From positions 1,798,001 through 1,862,000 of the forward strand of contig NZ_CP054139.1 of NCBI RefSeq assembly GCF_013283875.1: a stretch of DNA of 64,000 nucleotides. Direction: 5' to 3'. This DNA is from Mucilaginibacter mali (GTDB lineage: Bacteria > Bacteroidota > Bacteroidia > Sphingobacteriales > Sphingobacteriaceae). The notes below the pieces were generated by a model, which saw nothing but the letters and a program-made list of their open reading frames with translations, ran no database searches and had not been told where the DNA came from. The first letter of the stretch is position 1; every line of letters starts with the position of its first letter. Made by a program: the position numbers and the translations under genes. This document shows positions 33,330-43,423 of the stretch, piece after piece.

Positions 33330-36300
33330 ATGATGGACCAGACCGATAGCGATCAGCAGGGCCTGTACAGGCCAGAATTTGAACACGATGCCTGTGGTAC
33401 AGGCTTTATTACCCATATACATGGACACAAGTCTAACCAGATAGTTACCGATGCGCTTACTATTTTAGAAAATATGGAGCACCGCGGTGCCTGCGGATGC
33501 GACCCCGATTCGGGCGATGGGGCGGGTATACTGATACAACTGCCGCACGAATTCCTGATGGAAGAATGCGCTAACTTGGAGATCACACTGCCCGAGCCAG
33601 GCGAATACGGGGTGGGGATGCTGTTCTTCCCTAAAGAATCGGCACTTAAAAAAGCATGCCGAAAAGTAATTGTTGCCGCCGCCGAGAAATTAGGCTTGCA
33701 TATATTAGGTTACCGTAAACTACAGGTAAATAATTCGGTAATTGGCGAAACCGCCCGCCAGGCCGAACCGGATGTGGAGCAGATCTATATATTAAGGCCG
33801 CACCACATTACCAATACCGACGATTTTGAGCGTAAACTATACGTATTGCGCCGTTATATCACCAAAACCGTAAATGAAACTGTTCCTGCCGCCGGTGAAC
33901 ATTTTTACTTTACGTCGTTATCGTGCAAAACCGTTATTTATAAAGGCCAGCTGACCACTTACCAGTTGCGCCAATACTTTGCCGATCTGGCCGATCCGCG
34001 TGTTGCATCGGGCTTTGCCATGATCCACTCGCGGTTCTCAACCAATACTTTCCCATCGTGGAAACTGGCCCAGCCGTTCCGCCTGATCGCGCACAATGGC
34101 GAGATCAACACCCTTACCGGTAACTTAAACTGGTTCTACTCGGGTGTGAAATCGTACGCCTCTACTTACTTCACCGCCGAAGAAATGGAGATGCTGCTAC
34201 CGGTTGTGGACAGCGCGCAGTCTGATTCGGCTTGTTTGGATAATATCATCGAGATATTGCTGCACTCGGGCCGTTCGCTACCGCACGTAATGATGATGCT
34301 GATCCCTGAAGCATGGGACGGTAACGAGCAGATGGACCCGATCAAAAAAGCCTTCTACGAGTATCATGCTACCCTGATGGAACCATGGGATGGCCCGGCC
34401 GCTATCTGCTTTACCGATGGTAAACTGGTAGGTGCGGTATTAGACCGTAATGGCCTGCGCCCATTGCGCTACGCCGTAACCAGTGATGGCCGTGTGATAG
34501 CCGCTTCGGAAGCAGGTGTGTTGACCATTGACGAATCGACCATCATCAAGAAAGGTCGCCTGCAACCCGGCAAAATGCTGCTGGTAGATACCGAGCAGGG
34601 CAAGATCATTGCCGACGAAGAGATCAAACAAAAGATAGCTTCGCAGCAGCCCTATGGCCGCTGGCTGGATAACTATAAAATTATATTAGGCGAATTGTCT
34701 GAACCACGTTTGGCTTTCGCCAGCCTGTCGCCCGATTCGGTATTCCGTTACCAGCAGGTATTCGGTTACACCCGCGAGGATATCGATACCATTATCAAAC
34801 CAATGGCCTGCGATGGTAAAGAGCCGGTAGGATCGATGGGTACCGATGTGCCGCTGGCTATCCTTTCGGATAAACCGCAGCACCTTTCAAGCTATTTCAA
34901 GCAGTTCTTCGCCCAGGTTACCAACCCGCCTATCGACCCGATACGTGAACGTTTGGTAATGAGCCTGAATACCTTTATCGGTAACAACGGCAACCTGCTT
35001 GACGAAGACAAGATGCATTGCCATTGCGTAATGCTGAAACATCCGATACTAAAGAACCACCAGTTAGAAAAACTGCGCAGTATCGATACCGGCCTGTTCC
35101 ACGCCAAAACGCTGCAAACTTATTTTAAGGCCGATGGGCAACCCGGCAGCATGGAAAAAGCTCTGAACAGGCTTTGCCGCTACGCCGAGGATGCTGTGGA
35201 AGATGGCTTTGAGGTACTGATTCTTTCGGATCGTGCTATCGATTCGGAACACGCTCCGATACCATCTTTACTGGCCGTATCTGCTGTTCACCATCATTTG
35301 ATCCGTAAAGGATGCCGTGGTGCGGTAGGCCTGGTAGTTGAGGCCGGCGACGTTTGGGAAGTACACCACTTTGCCTGTCTGCTGGCATTCGGCGCGAGCG
35401 CTATTAACCCTTATTTGGTGCAATCTACCATCGAAACGGTTAAAGCAAACGGTAGCCTGGAGACCGACCTGGATATCAAATACCTGCTGAAGAACTACGT
35501 TAAAGCCGTTAACGATGGTTTGCTGAAGATCTTCTCTAAAATGGGTATCTCAACGCTGCAATCGTATCATGGTTCGCAGGTGTTCGAGATATTGGGTTTG
35601 AACGAAGCCGTGGTAAGCAAATACTTTACCGGCGCGGTTACCCGTATAGAAGGTTTAGGACTTGACGAAATTGCCCGCGAGGTAATGACCAAGCACCAGG
35701 CCGGTTTTGCCGCTAATTCTAAAGAAGATAACAAATTACTGCCTGAGGGTGGTATCTACCAGTGGAAACGCAGGGGCGAAGCGCACCTGTTCAACCCGCA
35801 AACGGTGCACCTGTTGCAACATGCTACCCGTACCAACGATTACGAGGTATATAAAAACTATGCTAAGCTAATTAACGAGCAAACCGAGAAACATTACACC
35901 ATCCGTGGTTTGCTTGATTTTGCCCATCACCGCGAACAGATCTCTATCGACGAGGTAGAACCGGTTGAAAGCATCCTGAAACGCTTCGCTACAGGTGCTA
36001 TGTCGTTCGGGTCTATCTCGCACGAAGCGCACAGCACTTTAGCCATTGCTATGAACCGCATTGGCGGCAAAAGCAATACCGGCGAGGGCGGCGAGGACGA
36101 GATCCGTTACGAAAAACTGCCTAACGGCGATTCGATGCGTTCAGCTATCAAACAGGTGGCATCGGCACGTTTTGGGGTAACATCAAACTACCTGACCAAT
36201 GCCGACGAGTTACAGATAAAAATGGCGCAGGGTGCTAAACCCGGCGAAGGTGGCCAGTTGCCCGGCCATAAGGTGGATGACTGGATCGCCAAGACCCGTC

Positions 36301-37859
36301 ACTCTACACCGGGTGTGGGTTTAATTTCGCCGCCGCCGCACCACGATATTTATTCGATTGAAGATTTAGCCCAGCTTATCTTCGACCTGAAGAACGCCAA
36401 CCGTGCCGCGCGTATCAACGTAAAGCTGGTATCAAAAGCAGGCGTAGGTACTATTGCTGCCGGTGTGGCTAAAGCCCATGCCGATGTGATCCTGATAGCC
36501 GGTTATGATGGTGGTACAGGCGCGTCGCCAATCAGCTCGATAAAACACGCTGGTTTGCCATGGGAGCTTGGCCTGGCCGAAGCGCACCAAACATTGGTAC
36601 GCAACAAACTGCGCAGCCGTGTGGTATTGCAAACAGACGGTCAGTTAAAAACAGGCCGCGATATAGCCATTGCCGCCCTGATGGGTGCCGAAGAATGGGG
36701 CGTAGCTACTGCTGCCCTTGTTGCCGGCGGCTGTATCATGATGCGTAAATGCCACCTGAACACCTGCCCTGTAGGTGTGGCAACGCAAGATCCTGAACTG
36801 CGCAAACTGTTCAGCGGTAAGCCCGAGCATATCGTTAACCTGTTCCATTTTATCGCGCAGGAATTACGCGAAATTATGGCCGACCTGGGCTTCCGTACCG
36901 TGAATGATATGGTGGGCCGTGTGCAGTTCCTGAAAGTAAGGGACAACATCAAAAGCTGGAAAGCTAAAAAGATAGACCTGTCGGGCATTCTTCACCCGGT
37001 AACCAACCAACGTGGTGTAACGCTTTATAACAGCGAGCAGCAGGATCACGGCATGGCCGATATCATCGACTGGAAACTATTCGAGACCGCTAAGCCTGCA
37101 TTAGAAGATAAAACACCGGTATACGCATCATTTGATGTAAAGAACACCGACCGTACCATCGGTACGCTGTTATCAAACGAAATATCAAAAGTTTATGGCT
37201 CAGCCGGATTGCCGGATAACACCATCAACTACAAATTTAAAGGTTCGGCCGGGCAAAGCTTCGGCGCGTTCACTACCACAGGTTTGGCCTTTGAGTTAGA
37301 GGGCGAAGCGAACGACTATGTAGGTAAAGGCCTTTCGGGCGCTCAGTTGGCCATTTATCCATCGGCACAAGCCAAATTTGTGCCTGAAGAGAATATGATC
37401 ATTGGTAACGTGGCCCTGTTCGGCGCTACCGCCGGCGAATTGTTTATCCGCGGTTTGGCGGGCGAACGTTTCGCTGTACGTAACTCGGGTGCTACTACCG
37501 TAGTTGAGGGCGTTGGCGATCACGGTTGCGAATACATGACCGGTGGCCGCGCGCTGATACTTGGTAAAACAGGCCGCAACTTTGCCGCGGGCATGAGCGG
37601 CGGTTTAGCCTGGGTATATGATGCCGATGGTACCTTTGCCGGGAACTGCAACCGCGAAATGGTGGATCTTGACCCACTATCGCCGCAGGATGAAGAGCAA
37701 ATTATTACCCTGCTGCGCAAGCATGTACAGCTTACCGGCAGTACCGTAGCGCAAGACCTGCTGAATACCTGGCAGGTGGCCATGACCAAGTTTGTTAAAG
37801 TATTCCCGCAGGAATACAAGAAAGTATTATTAAAGAACCAATACCAGGCAACCAATTAA
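33330..37859 (+). CDS. gltB: Glutamate synthase large subunit
   Basis: A 1509-residue protein, full length for GltB. It moves the amide nitrogen of glutamine onto 2-oxoglutarate, giving two glutamates. The class II glutaminase nucleophile is Cys22 in HDACGTGF, exposed after removal of a short propeptide. NGEINTLTGNLNW is the glutaminase substrate loop. The FMN-binding synthase domain has GAMSFGSISHEAH, GGKSNTGEGGED and AGYDGGTGASPISS. The [3Fe-4S] cluster cysteines are in CIMMRKCHLNTCPVG. The beta-helix tail has GATAGELFIRG and YMTGGRALILG. gltD starts four bases after its stop. Confidence 0.98.
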   Translation: MMDQTDSDQQGLYRPEFEHDACGTGFITHIHGHKSNQIVTDALTILENMEHRGACGCDPDSGDGAGILIQLPHEFLMEECANLEITLPEPGEYGVGMLFFPKESALKKACRKVIVAAAEKLGLHILGYRKLQVNNSVIGETARQAEPDVEQIYILRPHHITNTDDFERKLYVLRRYITKTVNETVPAAGEHFYFTSLSCKTVIYKGQLTTYQLRQYFADLADPRVASGFAMIHSRFSTNTFPSWKLAQPFRLIAHNGEINTLTGNLNWFYSGVKSYASTYFTAEEMEMLLPVVDSAQSDSACLDNIIEILLHSGRSLPHVMMMLIPEAWDGNEQMDPIKKAFYEYHATLMEPWDGPAAICFTDGKLVGAVLDRNGLRPLRYAVTSDGRVIAASEAGVLTIDESTIIKKGRLQPGKMLLVDTEQGKIIADEEIKQKIASQQPYGRWLDNYKIILGELSEPRLAFASLSPDSVFRYQQVFGYTREDIDTIIKPMACDGKEPVGSMGTDVPLAILSDKPQHLSSYFKQFFAQVTNPPIDPIRERLVMSLNTFIGNNGNLLDEDKMHCHCVMLKHPILKNHQLEKLRSIDTGLFHAKTLQTYFKADGQPGSMEKALNRLCRYAEDAVEDGFEVLILSDRAIDSEHAPIPSLLAVSAVHHHLIRKGCRGAVGLVVEAGDVWEVHHFACLLAFGASAINPYLVQSTIETVKANGSLETDLDIKYLLKNYVKAVNDGLLKIFSKMGISTLQSYHGSQVFEILGLNEAVVSKYFTGAVTRIEGLGLDEIAREVMTKHQAGFAANSKEDNKLLPEGGIYQWKRRGEAHLFNPQTVHLLQHATRTNDYEVYKNYAKLINEQTEKHYTIRGLLDFAHHREQISIDEVEPVESILKRFATGAMSFGSISHEAHSTLAIAMNRIGGKSNTGEGGEDEIRYEKLPNGDSMRSAIKQVASARFGVTSNYLTNADELQIKMAQGAKPGEGGQLPGHKVDDWIAKTRHSTPGVGLISPPPHHDIYSIEDLAQLIFDLKNANRAARINVKLVSKAGVGTIAAGVAKAHADVILIAGYDGGTGASPISSIKHAGLPWELGLAEAHQTLVRNKLRSRVVLQTDGQLKTGRDIAIAALMGAEEWGVATAALVAGGCIMMRKCHLNTCPVGVATQDPELRKLFSGKPEHIVNLFHFIAQELREIMADLGFRTVNDMVGRVQFLKVRDNIKSWKAKKIDLSGILHPVTNQRGVTLYNSEQQDHGMADIIDWKLFETAKPALEDKTPVYASFDVKNTDRTIGTLLSNEISKVYGSAGLPDNTINYKFKGSAGQSFGAFTTTGLAFELEGEANDYVGKGLSGAQLAIYPSAQAKFVPEENMIIGNVALFGATAGELFIRGLAGERFAVRNSGATTVVEGVGDHGCEYMTGGRALILGKTGRNFAAGMSGGLAWVYDADGTFAGNCNREMVDLDPLSPQDEEQIITLLRKHVQLTGSTVAQDLLNTWQVAMTKFVKVFPQEYKKVLLKNQYQATN

Positions 37860-37863
37860 TATT

Positions 37864-39345
37864 ATGGGAAAACCGACCGGATTTCAGGAATTTGACCGCG
37901 AACTGCCAGCTAAAACGCCTGTGGCAGAAAGGGTAGAGAATTATCACGAGTTTGTAGGCTTATACAGCGATGAAAAGCTGAACCACCAGGCCGCACGCTG
38001 TATGAACTGCGGGATACCTTTTTGCCATAACGGCTGCCCGCTGGGTAACGTTATCCCCGAGTTTAACGATGCGGTTTACCGCAAAAAATGGGACGAGGCT
38101 TACCAGATCCTGTCATCAACCAATAACTTCCCCGAGTTTACAGGCAGGATATGTCCCGCGCCATGCGAATCGGCTTGTGTGCTGGGTATCAACAAACCGC
38201 CGGTAGCTATCGAAGAGATCGAGAAACACATCAGCGAAATTGCCTGGAGCAAAGGCATGGTAAAACCTACCGCGCCCGTATTGAAAACAGGAAAAAAAGT
38301 AGCCGTAGTAGGTTCGGGCCCGGCTGGCTTGGCCGCTGCCGCGCAGCTGAATAAAGCAGGCCACCTGGTGACTGTTTACGAACGCGACGACCATGCAGGG
38401 GGCTTGCTGCGTTACGGTATCCCCGATTTTAAACTGGAGAAAACCGTAGTTGAGCGCCGTATCAAACTGATGGAAGAGGATGGCATCACCTTTAAATATA
38501 ATACCGAAGTTGGTAAGGATATCAGCGCCGAAGAATTGGTGCGTAGTAACGACGCCGTTGTTTTGGCCGGTGGTTCTACCATCCCGCGTAACCTGCCTAT
38601 CCCGGGCCGCGAGTTAAAAGGTATCCATTTCGCGATGGATTTTCTGAAACAGCAGAATAAACGCGTTAGCAATATCGAAGTTACTGCCGAGCCTATTTTA
38701 GCTACCGGTAAAGATGTAGTGGTGATAGGTGGTGGCGACACAGGATCCGACTGTGTGGGTACATCTAATCGCCAGAAAGCGAAATCTATCCGCCAGTTCG
38801 AGGTGATGGTTCAGCCGCCCGCATCGCGTACTACGGCTATGCCTTGGCCAACTTACCCAATGGTGCTGAAGACCACCTCATCGCACGAGGAAGGGTGCGA
38901 ACGCCACTGGGGTATCAATACCAAAGAATTTTTGGGCGATGAGAACGGCAACCTGCGTGCCCTTAAAGTAACCGATGTAAGCTGGGAGACCGACTTTTTA
39001 GGTCGCCCGATAAAGTTTACCGAGGTTGAAGGTTCGGAACGTGAACTGCCTTGTCAGCGTGTTTTCCTGGCCATGGGCTTTGTTAACCCGCAATACGATG
39101 GTATGCTGGAAAGCCTGGGCGTTGAACTGGATGGCCGTAAGAACGTTAACGCCGCCGAAGGTGTTTACCGTACCAATGTAAGCAAGGTATTTGCCGCCGG
39201 CGATATGCGCCGCGGCCAATCGCTGGTGGTATGGGCTATCTCCGAAGGACGCGAATGTGCCCGCAAGGTAGATGAGTTTTTGATGGGCCATACCAACCTG
39301 GAAAGCAAAGACGCGGTTAACGTGTTCGAGCAGGTTTATTCTTAA
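37864..39345 (+). CDS. gltD: Glutamate synthase small subunit
   Basis: A 493-residue FAD-dependent NAD(P)H oxidoreductase that feeds electrons to GltB. The N-terminal ferredoxin-like part carries cysteine clusters [17 protein letters not shown] and [12 protein letters not shown] for two [4Fe-4S] centres. The FAD site is [14 protein letters not shown] and the NAD(P)H site [15 protein letters not shown]; the closing FAD segment is [16 protein letters not shown]. It starts four bases after gltB, so the two subunits are translated together for ammonium assimilation. Confidence 0.98.
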   Translation: MGKPTGFQEFDRELPAKTPVAERVENYHEFVGLYSDEKLNHQAARCMNCGIPFCHNGCPLGNVIPEFNDAVYRKKWDEAYQILSSTNNFPEFTGRICPAPCESACVLGINKPPVAIEEIEKHISEIAWSKGMVKPTAPVLKTGKKVAVVGSGPAGLAAAAQLNKAGHLVTVYERDDHAGGLLRYGIPDFKLEKTVVERRIKLMEEDGITFKYNTEVGKDISAEELVRSNDAVVLAGGSTIPRNLPIPGRELKGIHFAMDFLKQQNKRVSNIEVTAEPILATGKDVVVIGGGDTGSDCVGTSNRQKAKSIRQFEVMVQPPASRTTAMPWPTYPMVLKTTSSHEEGCERHWGINTKEFLGDENGNLRALKVTDVSWETDFLGRPIKFTEVEGSERELPCQRVFLAMGFVNPQYDGMLESLGVELDGRKNVNAAEGVYRTNVSKVFAAGDMRRGQSLVVWAISEGRECARKVDEFLMGHTNLESKDAVNVFEQVYS

Positions 39346-39464
39346 TTGGTTATTAGTCATCGTCATTGGTCATTAGGACTATGATTGGTGGAAAGGATAA
39401 TGTTTGTTTAGTTTTATCCTCTTCTGCGTAATGTGGGAGGGGATTTTTTATGCTCATCAAGACA

Positions 39465-39610
39465 CTGGTCGAAGTTTAGCGATAGCGTAACTTCGACCTA
39501 TCATGTGATAAGCTTCCAGCTTATCGCAAAAAATATTTGTTGATTACTTACGCAAGCAGGATGCTTGCTGCATTTTAGGTCGAAGTTACGCTGCGCTAAA
39601 CTTCGACCAG
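39465..39610. repeat. GGTCGAAGTTTAGC inverted repeat
   Basis: CTGGTCGAAGTTTAGC (39465-39480) is exactly complementary to GCTAAACTTCGACCAG (39595-39610). A second inner pair GTAACTTCGACCT and AGGTCGAAGTTAC is nested inside. The centre holds AAGCTTCCAGCTT. Just before, GTTATTAGTCATCGTCATTG at about 39350 is a low-complexity TCATTGG-type run. Confidence 0.85.
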
Positions 39611-39623
39611 ACTACTTGGGTAA

Positions 39624-40283
39624 TTACTTCTCGCCCGGGTTCTTCTTTCCCGCTTCCAATTTCTCCACCATTTTCACCAACCTATCGGCCTTAGTCTTTT
39701 CTTGTTTAGCGGTGAGTATCCACAAAACATATTCCTTACGATTGCTATAGGATAGCGACTGGTAAGCATTCATTGCTGCAGGATGCTGCTCAAAAACGGC
39801 AGCTATTTCAGGTGGGAGGGTGATCTGTTTGTTGGCTACATCGATATATTGGGCGTAGTCGTTCTTAGGGATCTCGTCGTTGCAGGTATCCGACTTTTTG
39901 GAGAATTCATTTGGGCGGAAACGCAGGGCCGTCCAGGTGGCATCAACCGCGGCAGCGGCAACGCCATTCAGGTCATATTTGGCCAATTCGTCCCAACTGC
40001 TCATCATCTCCAGGTCGGTCGGAATGCCCGATGTTTTTTTAGGATAGATCACCCAAAAGATAATATCGCCTTTAAATGCAGGCGATACAACCTGTAGTAG
40101 TTCTACCAGTTCGGCACTATTTTTTACAAATAATTGCACACCGTTAAAATCGCCGCTAACCGCATCTGATGTTACCAGGCCATCGGGGAGAGGTTGCAGC
40201 AGATCCATATAACCTGCGGGGGCGTTATAGATCAGCCAGCGGCTGCCTGGCTTCATCATTAGTTTTTTGGCGAGTGCATTCAT
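39624..40283 (-). CDS. YdeI/OmpD-associated family protein
   Basis: A 219-residue protein. The C-terminal half has the YdeI/OmdA pattern: ITLPPEIAAVFEQHPAAMNAYQSLSYSNRKEYVLWI, followed by KTKADRLVKMVEKLEAGKK. The N-terminal part with KGDIIFWVIYPKKTSGIPTD resembles a DUF3052-like domain fused before it. Role in the cell is unclear; family members have been linked to bacteriocin or antimicrobial peptide resistance, but that is weak. It is followed by a Lys-rich tail, and the methyltransferase gene lies nine bases upstream on the same strand. Confidence 0.75.
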   Translation of the reverse strand: MNALAKKLMMKPGSRWLIYNAPAGYMDLLQPLPDGLVTSDAVSGDFNGVQLFVKNSAELVELLQVVSPAFKGDIIFWVIYPKKTSGIPTDLEMMSSWDELAKYDLNGVAAAAVDATWTALRFRPNEFSKKSDTCNDEIPKNDYAQYIDVANKQITLPPEIAAVFEQHPAAMNAYQSLSYSNRKEYVLWILTAKQEKTKADRLVKMVEKLEAGKKNPGEK

Positions 40284-40292
40284 AGTTTGAAT

Positions 40293-40826
40293 CTATTTTA
40301 GATTCAATTTTACATAAAAATCCCATAAAACAATACCCGCCGATACCACAATATTGAACGAGTGTTTAGTGCCGAACTGCGGTATCTCTATACAGGTATC
40401 GGCCACAGCCATTACCTCATCACCAACACCGTTCACCTCGTTACCGAAAATTAAGGCATATTTTTGGGTAGGATCAGGGCTAAAAGTATTCAGCATGGTG
40501 CTGTTCTCGGCTTGTTCAATGGCTATAATGTGGTAGCCATCGGCACGTAGTTTCTCTACAGCCTGTATAGTTTCGGTATGATAAGTCCAATCAACAGATT
40601 GCGTGGCGCCCAGGGCTGTCTTCTCTATCTCCCGGTGCGGGGGCTGCCCGGTTATTCCGCAAAGGCAGATCTGCTCCACCGCGAAACCATCGCTGGTACG
40701 GAAGATGGAACCCACGTTATGCATACTGCGCACGTTATCCATCACCACGGCTACCGGCAGCTTATCGCCGGCCTTAAATTCGCTTACGGTGGCGCGGTTA
40801 AGCTCGTCTAATTTTAGTTTACGCAT
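40293..40826 (-). CDS. SpoU/TrmH-family RNA 2'-O-methyltransferase
   Basis: A 177-residue SPOUT methyltransferase that would use S-adenosylmethionine to methylate a ribose in tRNA or rRNA. The three SpoU motifs are visible: NVRSMHNVGSIFRTSDG, YALIFGNEVNGV and EIPQFGTKHSFNIVVSAGIVLWDF, which form the trefoil knot. The ATG chosen lies inside the galK stop region: the two genes overlap by eight bases, so initiation is probably coupled to termination of galK. A TTG three codons upstream is less likely. Confidence 0.9.
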   Translation of the reverse strand: MRKLKLDELNRATVSEFKAGDKLPVAVVMDNVRSMHNVGSIFRTSDGFAVEQICLCGITGQPPHREIEKTALGATQSVDWTYHTETIQAVEKLRADGYHIIAIEQAENSTMLNTFSPDPTQKYALIFGNEVNGVGDEVMAVADTCIEIPQFGTKHSFNIVVSAGIVLWDFYVKLNLK

Positions 40827-42000
40827 GTTCGGCAACCGCTTTCAGCAAACCCACACCATCGCCAATCAATGAGCTGTAAACATCGGGGGCATAGCCAACT
40901 TTGGCGGTATAATATTCGTTCAATTCTTTAGCAAAAGTATCAAAAGCACTGCCTTTTACCAGCGCTATGGCGCAGCCACCAAAGCCGGCACCTGTCATAC
41001 GGGCACCTGCAACATTAGGGTTGGTTTTGCTGTATTCAACCACGGCATCCAATTCCTTGCCGCTAACTTCGTATAGTTCGCGCAGCGAATTGTGCGAGGC
41101 GTACATCAGGCGGCCAAATTCGGCCAGGTTATTTTTAGATAGGGCATCAGCGGCCAGTTTTACCCGGTCATTCTCTTCAACTACATGTTGCGCGCGTTTC
41201 AATACCGTTGCATCGGTAATTAAATGTTTGTGTTGATTAAAAGTAGCGGTATCAATATCGCACAGATTCTTAATATCCAGTTCCTGCTGTAGTTCTTTCA
41301 GCGCTGCCTGGCATTCCTGTACGCGTTCGTTATATTTAGATTCGGCCAGTTTGCGCAATTTGTTGGTGTTGATGATGGCCAGTACATATTCGCCAAGGTT
41401 GCTGTCCACCGCTTTGTAATCCAGCGTTTCGCAATTCAGCATCAGGGCTTTGTTCTCTTCGCCAAAGGCAACAGCAAACTGATCCATAATGCCGCTGGCC
41501 AGGCCGATGAATACGTTCTCTACCCATTTTGATAATAATACCAATTGTAGCTTAGTGTATCCGGCATTAAAAAGATAGTTCAGCGCGAAGGCCGTTACTA
41601 CTTCGATAGATGCCGACGACGACAAACCTGAACCGATGGGGATATTGCCAAAATAAAGCATATCCAAACCGCTTACTTCATGTCCGTCATTTTTGAAATG
41701 CTGGATAACCCCTTTGGGGTAATTGATCCAGATCGTGTCTTCTTTCTGATAGCTTTCGTTTACAGGAATAGTATAATGATCATCAAAATTTAAGCTTTTG
41801 AAGCGAAAAACGCCCTCGTTGTTTGGCGATACCAAAAGGTAGGTGCCAAAGGTAATGGCACAAGGCATTACAAGGCCGCCATTATAGTCGATATGCTCGC
41901 CTATCAGGTTGACCCTGCCCGGCGAAAAAAAGGCATTTTCTGCCGGTTTATTATACAATTTTTGGTACTCAGCGTGCAGCTTCTCAGTGATGTTTGACAT
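40819..42000 (-). CDS. galK: Galactokinase
   Basis: A 393-residue GHMP kinase converting galactose to galactose 1-phosphate in the Leloir pathway. The galactokinase signature is SPGRVNLIGEHIDYNGG near residue 30, the ATP-binding GHMP motif is PIGSGLSSSASIEV, and motif 3 is RMTGAGFGGCAIALV. The start MSNITEKLHAEY is chosen; the frame continues 13 codons upstream into an AT-rich leader. No galT or transporter is next to it in this window. It overlaps the SpoU methyltransferase gene downstream and is divergent from yciI. Confidence 0.96.
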   Translation of the reverse strand: MSNITEKLHAEYQKLYNKPAENAFFSPGRVNLIGEHIDYNGGLVMPCAITFGTYLLVSPNNEGVFRFKSLNFDDHYTIPVNESYQKEDTIWINYPKGVIQHFKNDGHEVSGLDMLYFGNIPIGSGLSSSASIEVVTAFALNYLFNAGYTKLQLVLLSKWVENVFIGLASGIMDQFAVAFGEENKALMLNCETLDYKAVDSNLGEYVLAIINTNKLRKLAESKYNERVQECQAALKELQQELDIKNLCDIDTATFNQHKHLITDATVLKRAQHVVEENDRVKLAADALSKNNLAEFGRLMYASHNSLRELYEVSGKELDAVVEYSKTNPNVAGARMTGAGFGGCAIALVKGSAFDTFAKELNEYYTAKVGYAPDVYSSLIGDGVGLLKAVAEHA

Positions 42001-42120
42001 TATACTTGGTGTAAAAAACAAATATTGTAAAAAATACACTTATTAAGTGTTTTTTATTTAAAAAATAAAACGAATTATTGTTTACACTTGTTCTTTAAAC
42101 ATCATTAAAACCAATTAACC

Positions 42121-42411
42121 ATGAACCAATATATTATAACCGCTTACGATTTTACCGATGCCGACGCGCTGAAGCGCCGTATGGATGTGCGCCCGCATCA
42201 CTTTGACGCCGCGCACGAACTGAAGTTTCGCGGGAACTTTATTTTAGGCGGCGCCATACTGAACGATGAGGGCAATATGATCGGCTCGACAATGATCATG
42301 CAGTTTGAAAGCGAAGAGGAACTGCAAGCCTGGAAGCAAACCGAACCCTATATTACCCAGGGTGTTTGGGAAACAGTGGATATTAAACCTTTTAGGGTGG
42401 CGCAGGTGTAA
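42121..42411 (+). CDS. YciI family protein
   Basis: A 96-residue alpha/beta-barrel dimer protein. The pattern YIITAYDFTDADALKRR, with RPHHFDAAHEL carrying the conserved His, and GGAILNDEGNMIGSTMIM match YciI-like proteins, which are ferredoxin-fold and sometimes enzymatic (dehydrochlorinase-like). The role is unknown. It is divergent from galK over an AT-rich 120-bp gap containing the small palindrome ACACTTATTAAGTGT. Its stop codon is the first part of a CCCCCTAAAG repeat. Confidence 0.85.
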   Translation: MNQYIITAYDFTDADALKRRMDVRPHHFDAAHELKFRGNFILGGAILNDEGNMIGSTMIMQFESEEELQAWKQTEPYITQGVWETVDIKPFRVAQV

Positions 42412-42436
42412 GCCCCCCGGCCCCCTAAAGGGGGAG
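42412..42436. repeat. CCCCCTAAAGGGGGAG element at the yciI stop
   Basis: GCCCCCCGGCCCCCTAAAGG continues to GGGGAGT, with CCCCCT/AGGGGG forming a tight hairpin. It begins directly after the TAA. Confidence 0.85.
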
Positions 42437-42445
42437 TAATTAAAC

Positions 42446-42481
42446 AAACAGCCCGGTTATCTTTAGATAGCCGGGCTGTTT
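42446..42481. terminator. Bidirectional terminator between yciI and a lipoprotein gene
   Basis: Sixteen-base arms AAACAGCCCGGTTATC (42446) and GATAGCCGGGCTGTTT (to 42481), one G-U pair, four-base loop. A and T flanks allow it to serve both convergent genes. Confidence 0.85.
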
Positions 42482-42501
42482 TAGTTAACATCGGTGGATG
42501 G

Positions 42502-43236
42502 TTATTTCTTTGTAAAGTCGCCGGTTAGCAGGTCAACAATATATACGGTGCCGTTAAGGGTAATTGTGGCTTTGCCGTCGCCGGTGAAAGTGGCATTACC
42601 TGTAAAATTAATAGCCGCGTTTTTTGTGGTAGTGCCGTTTACCGTTACTGTAGCCGAACCTGAGGTTACTACTTTGGTAGATTTATTGATGGTGAGGTTG
42701 GTAATTGCAAGTGTGACGGTTGTGGTGCTGGTATTTTTACTTTCAACCTTCGATGCGAAAGTGCCTACGCGCTTAAATTCGCCATTAATAACATAAACTG
42801 TGGCGGCCGGCGTTAAGCCTGCAACCCTGAATGTAGCGGTACCTGTATTTGTTGCCGAAGAACGCGGCCCGTCAAACGTGCCTTTTTCTGATGCTGTACC
42901 AGTAATATTATCGGGTTGGTTATTGGCATTACAGTTTAATGTATAACCGTAGCTGAAAGTATCACTGTAAGAAATATTGGCATTTGCCGGGCTGGTATGC
43001 GTGGCAGTGAAATTTTTTGTATTGCCACAACCAATGTTCAGATCGAACACGGACTGGGCGTTAACGGTGATATCGGCTGTCGACATAATTAGCCCGCTGG
43101 AGTTTGCGGAAAGCGACGAGGCTACCATATCGGCAACTTCGGCATTGGTTACCGGAGTGGAAACGGTATCGTTTGATTTTTGACAGGCAGCCAATGCCAA
43201 TAGAAGCACCAGCGCAGGGGTTCTGAACTTTTTCAT
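42502..43236 (-). CDS. Lipoprotein of unknown family, paralogue 1
   Basis: A 244-residue secreted lipoprotein with signal MKKFRTPALVLLLALAAC (Cys18). The mature protein is rich in Asn, Thr and Ser and shows repeating beta strands (SATVTVNGTTTKNAAINFTG; KATITLNGTVYIVDL). It is clearly related to the next gene: both have an N-terminal AEVADMVASSLSANSSGL-like helix, then a GCGNTKNF motif and a C-terminal nucleotide-free beta domain. Family and function are unknown; a cell-surface role is likely. Confidence 0.7.
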   Translation of the reverse strand: MKKFRTPALVLLLALAACQKSNDTVSTPVTNAEVADMVASSLSANSSGLIMSTADITVNAQSVFDLNIGCGNTKNFTATHTSPANANISYSDTFSYGYTLNCNANNQPDNITGTASEKGTFDGPRSSATNTGTATFRVAGLTPAATVYVINGEFKRVGTFASKVESKNTSTTTVTLAITNLTINKSTKVVTSGSATVTVNGTTTKNAAINFTGNATFTGDGKATITLNGTVYIVDLLTGDFTKK

Positions 43237-43423
43237 CTGATTAAATTAATAGTTGTTATTTTATTAGGTTAAATAAAGGTAATATAAATATTAATATTTA
43301 ACAATATTTTTATATACGTATTAGCAGTGTTGAAAGTTTGCTAATTTGTATTAAATTATTATCGCTGTTTTTGATGATCTATCAATATTTAATATTATTG
43401 CTATTGGTTAATCAGGCGCTATT

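Noticed and set aside
33360..33373. 14-bp palindrome GGCCTGTACAGGCC in gltB
   Set aside because: It lies inside the coding sequence (codons for GLYRP) with nothing similar nearby; chance is sufficient.
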